From Cupriavidus alkaliphilus (GTDB lineage: Bacteria > Pseudomonadota > Gammaproteobacteria > Burkholderiales > Burkholderiaceae): DNA of 64,000 bases. How positions within the stretch are numbered: the first letter of the stretch is position 1; every line of letters begins with the position of its first letter. A program made the position numbers and the translations under genes. Of the stretch, positions 15,720 to 25,314 are shown piece after piece. Below the pieces are notes generated by a model, which saw only the letters and a program-made list of their open reading frames with translations, did not search any database and was not told the origin of the DNA. Where the stretch lies: the NCBI RefSeq assembly GCF_900094595.1, contig NZ_FMAD01000005.1:310001-374000 (forward strand), in the 5' to 3' direction.

Positions 15720-17996
15720 TCAGAAGGAAAGTTTGGCCTCGGCGTAGAACGTCCGGCCCGGGTACGGGTGGTAGACGTAATAGCGCTGGTCGGTGAGGTT
15801 GTCGATGCCAAGCCCGAGCCGCACATTGCGCGCGGGCTTGTAGGTCACCTTGACGTCGAAGGTCAGGAAGCTGCTGGTGCCGCCGAAGGTGTCGGGGTTG
15901 GTGTCCGAATTGTCGAGCGTATTGTACTGCCGGCCCGAATAGGTCATCGCCAGCGTGCCGGCCCACGCCGGCGTAAAGCGATAGGTGCCCGCGAGGTTGG
16001 CGCGCCACTTCGGGATGCGGTAGAAATACTTGCCCACCGAGGCCGGATTGTTGGCGTTCTCCAGCGTCTTCGAATGGTTGTAGGCGCCGCTGGCCGAGAG
16101 GTCGAAGCCGCGCACCAGCACGTCGCGCCCGTCATAGGCGAGTTCGATGCCACGCGTGCGCACCCGGTCGACATTCTGGAAGCTGGTGACGGTGGGGAAT
16201 ACCGTGGTGTTGGTCTGGCTGACCAGCGCATCGCGGATATCGTCCTCATACAGCGAGACCCGGAAATTCGACGCCTCCACCGTGCGCTCGAAGGTCAGGT
16301 CCTTCGAGAACGAGCGCTCCGGCCGCAGGTTGGGATCGTTGTTGATCAGCGCCGTGCCGGTGATGCGGCCCTGGAACAGCTCGCTGACCGTCGGGTAGCG
16401 ATAGGCCTGGCCCAGCGACAGCCGGCCCAGCCAGTCCTGCCCGAACGCCTTCTCCAGCGCCAGCTTGGGCGACCAGTTGGATTCGCTGCGCACCGGATAG
16501 CCGATGTCCACGCCAGGCTGGCTGCGGCTGCCGTCATAGGCGCGCCAGTGCTCGTAGCGCAAGCCGGGGATCAGCTTCCAGTCCTCGGCGAAGTACCAGG
16601 CGTCCTGCGCGTAGAGCGCCTGGGTCTCGGTCTTGCCGGTGAAGGCATTGTTGAACGCGGTGATGGTGGCGGCGCGCCAGTCCGAGGTGTTGTAGGTGGT
16701 GTTGCTCAGCCGGTAGTTGTCATAGTGGTAGCCGAACGTGACCCAGTGCCCGCCCTGCAGGCGCTGCGGGCGGTAGTCGGCCTTCAGGTCGAGCGTGCGC
16801 CAGCCGGTGCCGTCGCCATAGGTGACCGTGCCCGGCCCATTGCCGACGGAATTGGCGCTGCGGCTCACGTCCTTGCTGACATCGAACAGCGACGCCACGC
16901 CGGAAAAATTCCAGCCGGTCTGGTTGCGCGTGCGCAGCGACAGGCCGTAGAGCCAGCGCGCATCCTCGCCATTGCCGGGCGCAAAGGCGTTGGCCGGAAT
17001 CACGTACTGGTAGCCGCCGATGTTCACCGGTCCGCCCGACACGACGTTGCCATTGGCATCGCGCAGGTAGCTGCCGGTGGTGTTGGAGCGGTCCTGCTGC
17101 CAGTAGGCGGCGGTGAACTGGGCCTGCAGCGTGTTGGTGATGTCGTAGCCGAGCTTGAGCTTGAGCTGGTCCTGGACAGTGTGCGTGACGCCCTCGCTGT
17201 TCACGCCCATCACCACGCGGTCGCGCCCGCTCTGGTCCTGGTCCAAATAAGCGCCGGAAACCGGCGTGTCGGCCGCGCCCGCGGGCCGCGTCGAGCGCGA
17301 CGCGGTATAGAAGCTCAGCGGCTGGCTCTTGCTGTCCTGCCGGTCCACGCTGACCAGCCACGAGAACGCGCCGACGCGGTCGCCCACATAGGCGTTGGCA
17401 TGCACCCCGTTGAAGTTATCGTGGGTGCCGTACAGGTTGAAGCGCTGGGTGAACCACTGCACGCTGGCATCGCCTTCGAACTTCTCCGGCGTGCGCGTGG
17501 TGATCAGCACCGTCGCGCCCAGCGAATTGCCGGGATACAGCGCCGAATACGGGCCGTACAGCACGTCCATGCGCTCGATCTCGGCGGCATTGACCAGCGA
17601 CCAGCGCGGCGGAAAGCTGAAGTCCGAGCCCAGCAGGTTGGACAGCAGCAGGCCGTCCGCATAGACCAGCCCGCGCGCCGACTGGCGCGAACTGGTGCTG
17701 CGCACCGAGATGATCGAATTCATATCGCCGATAAAGCGCTTGCGCACGGCGAGGTTGGGCGCGTATTTGAGGGCGTCTTCCGTATTGACCACGTTGAAGT
17801 CGGCCATGCGGGTACTGCGGATGCCGTAGGCCGGCGACGGCGTGTTGGGCGGAATCGCCGGCGTCTCGCCGCGTTCGGGGCTGGCCGATACCACCACCTC
17901 CTGCAGCGGCGCGGGCGCCTCCACCGCCTGCGCGGCGGCCACGGCGGGGCCCATCAGCACTGCCGAAACGGCCAGCGCAATGCGATTTTTCTTCAC
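15720..17996 (-). CDS. TonB-dependent outer-membrane receptor
   Basis: A 758-residue receptor. I place the start at GTG 17996 (VKKNRIALAVSAVLMG), which has AAGG six bases ahead and gives a normal signal peptide ending AAAQA; longer readings add 62 unlike residues. A TonB-box-like LQEVVVSAS follows, then the plug (DALKYAPNLAVRKRF, VYADGLLLSNL, ERMDVLYGPYSALYPGN) and a long beta-barrel ending in FYAEAKLSF with the terminal aromatic. It is the first gene of a three-gene leftward unit. The ligand is unknown; copper or another metal complex is possible given the partner proteins. Confidence 0.9.
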   Translation of the reverse strand: MKKNRIALAVSAVLMGPAVAAAQAVEAPAPLQEVVVSASPERGETPAIPPNTPSPAYGIRSTRMADFNVVNTEDALKYAPNLAVRKRFIGDMNSIISVRSTSSRQSARGLVYADGLLLSNLLGSDFSFPPRWSLVNAAEIERMDVLYGPYSALYPGNSLGATVLITTRTPEKFEGDASVQWFTQRFNLYGTHDNFNGVHANAYVGDRVGAFSWLVSVDRQDSKSQPLSFYTASRSTRPAGAADTPVSGAYLDQDQSGRDRVVMGVNSEGVTHTVQDQLKLKLGYDITNTLQAQFTAAYWQQDRSNTTGSYLRDANGNVVSGGPVNIGGYQYVIPANAFAPGNGEDARWLYGLSLRTRNQTGWNFSGVASLFDVSKDVSRSANSVGNGPGTVTYGDGTGWRTLDLKADYRPQRLQGGHWVTFGYHYDNYRLSNTTYNTSDWRAATITAFNNAFTGKTETQALYAQDAWYFAEDWKLIPGLRYEHWRAYDGSRSQPGVDIGYPVRSESNWSPKLALEKAFGQDWLGRLSLGQAYRYPTVSELFQGRITGTALINNDPNLRPERSFSKDLTFERTVEASNFRVSLYEDDIRDALVSQTNTTVFPTVTSFQNVDRVRTRGIELAYDGRDVLVRGFDLSASGAYNHSKTLENANNPASVGKYFYRIPKWRANLAGTYRFTPAWAGTLAMTYSGRQYNTLDNSDTNPDTFGGTSSFLTFDVKVTYKPARNVRLGLGIDNLTDQRYYVYHPYPGRTFYAEAKLSF

Positions 17997-18230
17997 TGGA
18001 AACCTTGTTGTCGTCTTTTTCTGGCTCGCTGTCCTGCGAGCATGAGGCGCACCTCCCGCACGTCCGCCGCACGTCCACGATAGCGAGCGCTGACATTTTA
18101 TGGGCCGAGGGCCGCCGCGCCGATGCGACATAGCGACGCGGACCGCCGGCGATATCAGCGTTAACCCGTATACCCAATACACGGCCTTGTCACTACATTG
18201 CCCCGACTGGCCTCCAGCCAGCGTGATGCA

Positions 18231-18433
18231 GGGAGAGACTGTCGCGGCGCCCGCCGCGCACGGCGCCGAAGGAGCAACCGCCCCGGAAACTCTCAGGCAA
18301 AAGGACCGGCATCACCCGTCAGTGCACTCTGAAGAATGCCGGACGCCATCGTCCGCCCGGCATACCGAAGGAGCAAGCGTGCCCGCCCCCCGCGGCGAGG
18401 CGTCGTGAATCTCTCAGGTCCAGAACAGAGGGG
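18231..18433 (+). promoter_or_regulatory. Tandem glycine riboswitch
   Basis: Two aptamers in series. The first (about 18231-18310) has GGAGAGACTG, then GCCGAAGGAGCAA and CTCTCAGGCAAAAGGACCG. The second (about 18325-18433) has CACTCTGAAGAATGCC, ACCGAAGGAGCAAG and AATCTCTCAGGTCCAGAACAG, closed by GAGGGGG. These are the conserved blocks of the gcvT-type glycine riboswitch, with the short inter-aptamer linker expected of a tandem element. It ends 62 bases before the oxidoreductase start. A small hairpin (18442-18456, CACGCA/TGCGTG) lies in the expression platform; no T run follows it, so control is more likely at translation or by an unseen alternative fold. Confidence 0.93.
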
Positions 18434-18495
18434 GCGTCCTCCACGCATATTGCGTGCGGACTCCTACCCTTCGACGTTCCTGGATCCTGCAGATC

Positions 18496-19764
18496 ATGAA
18501 GACAATCGCTGTCATCGGCGGTGGCATCACCGGTGTCACCACGGCCTACGCGCTGGCCCGGCGCGGATTCTCCGTCACCCTGTTCGAACGGCACCGCTAT
18601 GCCGCCATGGAGACCTCGTTCGCCAACGGCGGACAGCTCTCCGCCTCCAACGCCGAGGTCTGGACCCACTGGTCCACCATCGTCAAGGGGATGAAGTGGA
18701 TGCTGCGCAACGATGCGCCGCTGCTGGTCAATCCCCGCCCCAGCTGGCACAAGCTGTCGTGGTTCGCCGAGTTCATCGCGTCGATTCCCCACTACCGCCG
18801 CAACACCATCGAAACCGCACGCCTTGCCATCGCCGCGCGCGAGCACCTGTTTGCGTGGGCGGCGCAGGAAGGCATCGACTTCGACCTGAAGCGCGCCGGC
18901 ATCCTCCACATCTACCGTGACCGCGCCGGCTTCGAGCATGCCGGCCGGGTCTCCGCGCTGCTGGCGCAAGGCGGCCTGGAGCGGCGCGCGGTGACCCCGC
19001 AGGAGATGCGCGCGATCGAGCCGACGCTGGCGGGTTCCTACTACGGCGGCTACTTCACCGAGAGCGATGCCACCGGCGACATCCACAAGTTCACCAGCGG
19101 CCTGGCCGCCGCCGCCGCACGCCTGGGCGTGCGCTGCCTGTATGGCCAGGACGTGCGCGCGGTCAAGACCGACGGCCGGCGCGCCACCATCACCGTGCAG
19201 GATGGTAACGACAGCGCCAGTTCCACCTTCGACGGCGCCGTGATCTGCGCCGGCACTGCCAGCCGCGCGCTGGCCGCCGGGCTGGGCGACCGCGTCAACA
19301 TCTACCCGGTCAAGGGCTATTCGATCACGGTCAACCTGACCGATGAAGCCAGCCGCGCCGCGGCACCGGTGGTCAGCCTGCTCGACGACGAAACCAAGCT
19401 GGTCACCAGCCGCCTGGGCGACGACCGCTTCCGCGTTGCCGGCACCGCCGAGTTCAACGGCACCAACCGCGATATCCGCGCCGACCGCATCCGCCCGCTG
19501 GTGGACTGGGTGCAGCAGTGCTTCCCCGGCGTCAGCACGCGCAGCGTGGTGCCATGGGCCGGACTGCGGCCGATGATGCCCGACATGCTGCCGCGCGTAG
19601 GGCGCGGACGCGCGGCCTGCATCTTCTACAACACCGGCCACGGGCACCTGGGATGGACCTTGTCCGCGGTGACGGCGGACATGGTGGCGGGGGTTGTAGA
19701 CCAGGCACTGGGAAGCGCTGCGGCGATGGTGCCTGGCGCTGCCCTGACGCCGATGCGGGCCTGA
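18496..19764 (+). CDS. dadA: D-amino-acid dehydrogenase/glycine oxidase-like flavoprotein
   Basis: A 422-residue FAD enzyme of the DadA family. The N-terminal MKTIAVIGGGITGVTTAYAL is the FAD dinucleotide fold, followed by TLFERHRYAAMETSFANGGQ and, near the C-terminus, PWAGLRPMMPDMLPRVGR and NTGHGHLGWTLS. Members oxidise D-amino acids or glycine to keto acids or glyoxylate plus ammonia, passing electrons to quinones. The start at ATG 18496 is the one matching the family N-terminus. The tandem glycine riboswitch directly upstream argues that glycine, or a D-amino acid in glycine excess, is the physiological cue. The symbol is by family; specificity is not proven. Confidence 0.88.
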   Translation: MKTIAVIGGGITGVTTAYALARRGFSVTLFERHRYAAMETSFANGGQLSASNAEVWTHWSTIVKGMKWMLRNDAPLLVNPRPSWHKLSWFAEFIASIPHYRRNTIETARLAIAAREHLFAWAAQEGIDFDLKRAGILHIYRDRAGFEHAGRVSALLAQGGLERRAVTPQEMRAIEPTLAGSYYGGYFTESDATGDIHKFTSGLAAAAARLGVRCLYGQDVRAVKTDGRRATITVQDGNDSASSTFDGAVICAGTASRALAAGLGDRVNIYPVKGYSITVNLTDEASRAAAPVVSLLDDETKLVTSRLGDDRFRVAGTAEFNGTNRDIRADRIRPLVDWVQQCFPGVSTRSVVPWAGLRPMMPDMLPRVGRGRAACIFYNTGHGHLGWTLSAVTADMVAGVVDQALGSAAAMVPGAALTPMRA

Positions 19765-20346
19765 TGCCGCGGAGGTAAAGAGTTCAGCCCGCACGCGCAT
19801 TTTCAAGAGTCCGCGATTTCTGAATCCGTTGCCCGGATCCAAACTTCGCGCGCCCCTGGAAATGCGACATCTCTCATCGATTCCCCGGTACCGACAAGAA
19901 ATACTGGTGGCGTCATCGGACCAACCGATGATCGGGTGTGGAAAGCCCGGATGTGTGAGGTGGACATGCGTTGCGCTTGTAGCGGGCAACGCATGTGTGT
20001 TCGCACGAACCAAGCTGGCTCCCTGGCGGGCCGGGCGAGGCGGCCGCAAGGCTGACCGGTTCCCCACCTCAGACCGGCTTTCCACCCTCGTTGACTGGCC
20101 CGCCGCCCTCACGATATGCAGTAGATGCCCGGTGGTTCGTCTAGGCTACATATAACACCCCCCAATGGATGGGTGTCCAGCCGGCACAACAACTGAGAGG
20201 TGTGGTACTGACGGCATGACGCAGAGGGCCGCATCTTTGGCAAAATGTTTTCAGGTCGGCGTGGGTATGCAGCCGGCAATGATCACGGCACGATGATTGT
20301 GACCAGTGACACTAAAAAAACATCGACTATAAGAAGGGTCTTCGCC
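19765..20346. other. 582-base region with no supported gene
   Basis: Only short, biased open stretches occur here. The base composition is less GC-rich than the flanking oxidoreductase gene, matching the lipoprotein genes that follow. A promoter for the lipoprotein genes should lie near the right end, but no -35/-10 pair there is compatible with the start I prefer. Confidence 0.6.
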
Positions 20347-20904
20347 GTGGGTCGCATCAAAATCAGCCTGGCACTTGGCGCGCTGGGCTTCATCTTGTCC
20401 GGGTGCAGTGTCGTTGCACCACCTTATCCTCCATCGCTCGACAACGTCCAGACGCTCAAAAACAGCGGCGCGGCGCCCACGCGCGTCGGCACGTTCACTG
20501 AGAGCGGGCCCGGCGTCAAGCACCCCATTTCGCTGCGGGCCAACAGCCTGGTGTCACCGTATGGCAGCACGTGGTCGGCGTACCTCTCGGAGGCCGTGAC
20601 GCGTGAGTTGACCATGGCCGGCAAAATGTCGCCGAACGCCGATGTCGTGATTTCCGGCACGCTGCTGCGCAACGAGATCGATCCCGCGATCGTCACCGCC
20701 TCTGGTGATGTCTCGGCACGTTTCATCGTCAAGAAGGGCGACACCGTGCGTTACGACCAGGTCAAGTCGGTCCATCGCGAATGGGAATCGTCGTTCGCTG
20801 CGGCCGTGGCAATTCCGAAAGCCGTCACCGAGTACGGCTACACGGTGCAAGCACTGCTCGCCACGCTCTACGCCGACCCCGCCTTCCTCGACGCCCTGAA
20901 GTAA
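20347..20904 (+). CDS. Lipoprotein of unknown function (first of three)
   Basis: A 185-residue predicted lipoprotein. GTG 20347 is preceded by AAGAAGGG and gives VGRIKISLALGALGFILSGC, with the lipobox cysteine at residue 20; an upstream ATG (20293) would add 18 polar residues. The mature part (SLRANSLVSPYGSTWSAYLS, EAVTRELTMAGKMSPNADVV, ISGTLLRNEIDPAI) resembles small outer-membrane lipoproteins that assemble by beta strands, but I recognise no named family. It is followed after 32 bases by another lipoprotein, so the two are probably co-transcribed. Confidence 0.75.
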   Translation: MGRIKISLALGALGFILSGCSVVAPPYPPSLDNVQTLKNSGAAPTRVGTFTESGPGVKHPISLRANSLVSPYGSTWSAYLSEAVTRELTMAGKMSPNADVVISGTLLRNEIDPAIVTASGDVSARFIVKKGDTVRYDQVKSVHREWESSFAAAVAIPKAVTEYGYTVQALLATLYADPAFLDALK

Positions 20905-20936
20905 CGCCGATAACGGACACAAAAAGGAGATATACG

Positions 20937-21572
20937 ATGCGTGCCTGGTTCACGATTGCTGGCCGCTGCGCGGCTGTTGCCGCGCTGATCGCGCTGGCTG
21001 GCTGTGCCCACCCGATTCAGATCGCGACCGACAAGTCCGCGCCCGCCACACCCGCGCAGAAGAAAGTCGGCAAGAACATCGGCTTCGTCATCCCGGACCC
21101 GCTACTGGCCAAGGAAGTCACCACGCCAGGCGGCGGTGGCGACAAGGTTAGCTACCTGCCATACCGCGACCTCGAGGTGCCGCTCTACAGCACCTTGTCC
21201 AACGTGTTCGCCAACGCTACCAAGCTCAAGGCACCGGATGACCGTGCGGCAATTGACAAGGCACAACTCGCCTATATCCTGACGCCCGAAATCTCGACCG
21301 ATTCGTCGTCCGATAGCGCCCTCACCTGGCCACCGACCCGTTTTACGATCAACCTTACCTGCACTGTGACCGATCTCAGCGGCAAGGTCGTGTTCAAGCA
21401 GGTGGTCTCTGGCCAGGGCAACGCGGAGTTCTCGGAATTCAAGAGCAACTTCGCGCTGTCGGCCCATCGTGCCAGTGAGAACATGCTCAGCAATCTGCAG
21501 AAGGCACTCAGCGAAGCCCCCGAATTCAGCGCGACGCTGCCGGCGGCAGCAGCCGTCGCCACGGCACGCTAA
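20937..21572 (+). CDS. Lipoprotein of unknown function (second of three)
   Basis: A 211-residue lipoprotein with an excellent ribosome site (AAGGAGATATACG before ATG 20937) and a leader ending LIALAGC, lipidated at about residue 23. The mature chain has KNIGFVIPDPLLAKEVTTPG, LAYILTPEISTDSSSDSALT and PTRFTINLTCTVTDLSGKVV, a pattern of beta strands reminiscent of lipoproteins in the LPS/curli-type assembly class, though I cannot name the family. It is 32 bases behind the first lipoprotein and is followed by an intrinsic terminator. Confidence 0.8.
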   Translation: MRAWFTIAGRCAAVAALIALAGCAHPIQIATDKSAPATPAQKKVGKNIGFVIPDPLLAKEVTTPGGGGDKVSYLPYRDLEVPLYSTLSNVFANATKLKAPDDRAAIDKAQLAYILTPEISTDSSSDSALTWPPTRFTINLTCTVTDLSGKVVFKQVVSGQGNAEFSEFKSNFALSAHRASENMLSNLQKALSEAPEFSATLPAAAAVATAR

Positions 21573-21594
21573 CCTCGCGCGGTATCGAATGCTA

Positions 21595-21618
21595 GGGGGC
21601 GTCATGCCCCCGTTTTGC
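21595..21618 (+). terminator. Intrinsic terminator after the second lipoprotein
   Basis: GGGGGC (21595-21600) pairs with GCCCCC (21606-21611) around GTCAT, followed by GTTTTG. It closes the two-gene lipoprotein unit and separates it from the third lipoprotein. Confidence 0.7.
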
Positions 21619-21764
21619 GTTTCGCATGCCACCCCGGCAACGGTAACAAGTTGCTTGCTTCACCACCAGGAGCAGAGGTCCTCTGCGAGGTGAAAGCTAC
21701 CTTGTCGATGAGGCCATCGACGTGCAGGCGTTCGGATACGCATTATCAAGATAGAGGGTACGTA

Positions 21765-22868
21765 ATGAGGAAATTCTTCTTTGCCGCAATCCCTTTGTGG
21801 TTGCTGGCAGGCTGCGCCGGCACGCATGTGCGTCCTGATGCCAATTACGCGAAGCTGGAACCGAGCGTGACGGCGCGCTTTGCCTTCGACCAACAAGGGT
21901 GGATCTACCCACTGGACGAGTCCCAGATCCCGTGGGCAACGGCGCAATTGAGTCGGTTTGGCGAGGCGGTCGGGTTGTATGCATTCCGTCTGGATCGCCT
22001 ACAGAATTCCGAAGGACACACCCCATACACCGAGGCAGAGAGAGTGCGGCGCGAGCGGGAGGCGACCGCCCACCTGAACAGCCGGCTTGCGGATGGCGAC
22101 ACACTTCTGATCCTGGTCCACGGATTCAACGAGAACTACGCCGACGCACGGTCTCACTACGGCGAGTTCATCTCGGCGCTTGCCCCGCTCCCTCCCACGA
22201 CAAAGGTTGTAGAAGTCTTTTGGGATGGCCTGGAAGGATCCGATGCCGACCCCCTTGGGGCAGTTCGCGTCAGCTTCTGGCGCAAAGCGTTGCTCAATTC
22301 GAATCTGGCAGGCCATGTCGGCCTGCGGCCTATCCTGAACGGCATCAACAAAAGCGTGAATGTACGCTTCCTGACTTTCTCGCGCGGTGCTGCCGTTTCG
22401 CTATCCACCGTAGTTGATCCCGAGTATGACGACGGACTTGCTCCCGTTCCGAAGCCGGCACCGCTCGATAATGCGAAGTTGCAGTCGATCAAGATCGGCG
22501 CCATCGCCGCTGCAGTGGGGGATGGACACGTCAACGACAAGGCTGACTCCCTGCTCACGCGTCCGGTGGACGTGATCTCGGGAATCCACACCAAAGACTT
22601 TGCCACCAGCAAATTGTTCTTTCCTGCCGATTTTTGGGGAGACACGCGCCTCGGCTCGACGCCCGCCTACGTCGCCGATCGCATGTCGCGACCATGGTCG
22701 AAGCTGCGCCTTCAGGGGGTCAGCTTCCAAAGCCCCAAGGCGCATCACAACCTCGGCAGGTACCTCGAAAATCGCGACGCAACCGATTGCTTCTTCCAGC
22801 TTCTCGACTTGAAGCAGGGTGCGTGTGCGCCAGAAGTGCTTGTGCGGACCGCGAGCGTACCTGAGTAA
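21765..22868 (+). CDS. Lipoprotein with alpha/beta-hydrolase core
   Basis: A 367-residue lipoprotein. The leader MRKFFFAAIPLWLLAGC puts the lipid on Cys17. The mature chain contains LLILVHGFNENYADARSHYG, the oxyanion-side HG motif of alpha/beta hydrolases, then VVEVFWDGLEG and RFLTFSRGAAVSLSTVV. The nucleophile elbow reads T-F-S-R-G rather than the common G-x-S-x-G, so the first glycine is lost; catalysis is plausible but unproven. Late histidines (IHTKDF, KAHHNLGRYLENRD) could supply the catalytic His. ATG 21765 follows AGAGGGTACGTA. An intrinsic terminator lies upstream, so it probably has its own promoter. Confidence 0.78.
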   Translation: MRKFFFAAIPLWLLAGCAGTHVRPDANYAKLEPSVTARFAFDQQGWIYPLDESQIPWATAQLSRFGEAVGLYAFRLDRLQNSEGHTPYTEAERVRREREATAHLNSRLADGDTLLILVHGFNENYADARSHYGEFISALAPLPPTTKVVEVFWDGLEGSDADPLGAVRVSFWRKALLNSNLAGHVGLRPILNGINKSVNVRFLTFSRGAAVSLSTVVDPEYDDGLAPVPKPAPLDNAKLQSIKIGAIAAAVGDGHVNDKADSLLTRPVDVISGIHTKDFATSKLFFPADFWGDTRLGSTPAYVADRMSRPWSKLRLQGVSFQSPKAHHNLGRYLENRDATDCFFQLLDLKQGACAPEVLVRTASVPE

Positions 22869-22994
22869 ACCGCGTCGGGGGTGGCAAGGCTGGGTACGAC
22901 CCTGCAGGCCGGAAGGTCCGGGACCGAACAGCATAACTCTACGCCGCCTTGCCGTTCACGTCCTTCTCTCACAAAAGAAACGGACCACTCCACA

Positions 22995-23753
22995 TCAAGC
23001 CGTGACCTTGTCCATGTCCTCGACCACCTTCTGGCCGTCGCCGAAGACCGTCACGGTCTCCCAACGCTGCGCAGTGAATAGTGGCAACACCGGAAGTACC
23101 GTACCGGTAGCAGGATTGCGCAACAGACCGTGCAACAACAGCGCGACCACGTGCGTGAGGAACGCCTTCGGCTCCAGCACCTTGTTGGCGCACGGGCCGA
23201 AGGAATGCTTCCACATCATCTGAAACAGCATCGGCGCGGTCAGGGCCAGCGTAGTCAGGTCCACGTCGGCTTCGCGGAACTCGCCTTGGGCCACGCCGCG
23301 TGCCAGGATGCGTGCAATCAACCGGTCGCAACGCTCGATCACCTCCACGTTGTAGTACCGCGCGAGATCGGGAAAATTGCCTGATTCAGCTATCAGCAGC
23401 TTGATGAGGCCTGAGCTGGGTGAATCGCCGACCAGCTCCCACCAACGCATCAGGATCTGGCGCAGCAGCGCCTCGGTGGTGCCTTCGAACGCGTCGATGA
23501 AGGCTTCGCCCTCGGCCAGCGCGGGCAACAGGTTCTGCTGCACCACGGCCTTGAACAGCTCCTCCTTGCTGGCGAAGTACAGATAAACAGTGCCCTTGGA
23601 CACGCCGGCGGCTGAAGCGACATCTTCCAGACGCGTAGCCGAATAACCGCGCGCGACGAACAAGTCCACTGCGGCAGAAACCAACTCTTGCGGGCGTGCC
23701 TGTTTGCGGCGTGCCCTGCGTTTAGCGGAAGAACCGCAGCCTTGATCGTTCAC
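22995..23753 (-). CDS. TetR/AcrR-family transcriptional regulator
   Basis: A 252-residue regulator. I choose GTG 23753 (VNDQGCGSSAKRRARRKQAR), with GGAG about ten bases ahead. The N-terminal HTH is RPQELVSAAVDLFVARGYSA, TRLEDVASAAGVSKGTVYLY, FASKEELFKAVVQ, about residues 18-66. The ligand-binding half ends in a basic tail. It is the last gene of the leftward run, 110 bases downstream of pntB and in the same direction, so it may be read through from the pntAB mRNA or have its own promoter. Targets unknown. Confidence 0.85.
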   Translation of the reverse strand: MNDQGCGSSAKRRARRKQARPQELVSAAVDLFVARGYSATRLEDVASAAGVSKGTVYLYFASKEELFKAVVQQNLLPALAEGEAFIDAFEGTTEALLRQILMRWWELVGDSPSSGLIKLLIAESGNFPDLARYYNVEVIERCDRLIARILARGVAQGEFREADVDLTTLALTAPMLFQMMWKHSFGPCANKVLEPKAFLTHVVALLLHGLLRNPATGTVLPVLPLFTAQRWETVTVFGDGQKVVEDMDKVTA

Positions 23754-23863
23754 GGCACTCACTCCAACAATGTATGGTCCGCTCTGTCGAACGCCTGCGG
23801 ACGTGTCAGCCAACTCTGATGCTTCCGTGCCCCACGGCCAATGCGGGTCCGCTTCCCGCCTGA

Positions 23864-25282
<1,419 letters not shown>

Positions 25283-25314
25283 GACCGGCTTTCCTTCCTT
25301 ATGCGACTTGCCGC

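Noticed and set aside
15720..18182. Longer TonB receptor starting 62 codons upstream
   Set aside because: The extra residues are basic, low-complexity and unlike a signal peptide, while GTG 17996 gives a proper leader and ribosome site.
20306..20333. Promoter-like GTGACA-16-TATAAG ahead of the first lipoprotein gene
   Set aside because: The start point it predicts is about seven bases before the preferred GTG start, leaving no room for the ribosome site AAGAAGGG to be transcribed. The start codon and this promoter cannot both be right.
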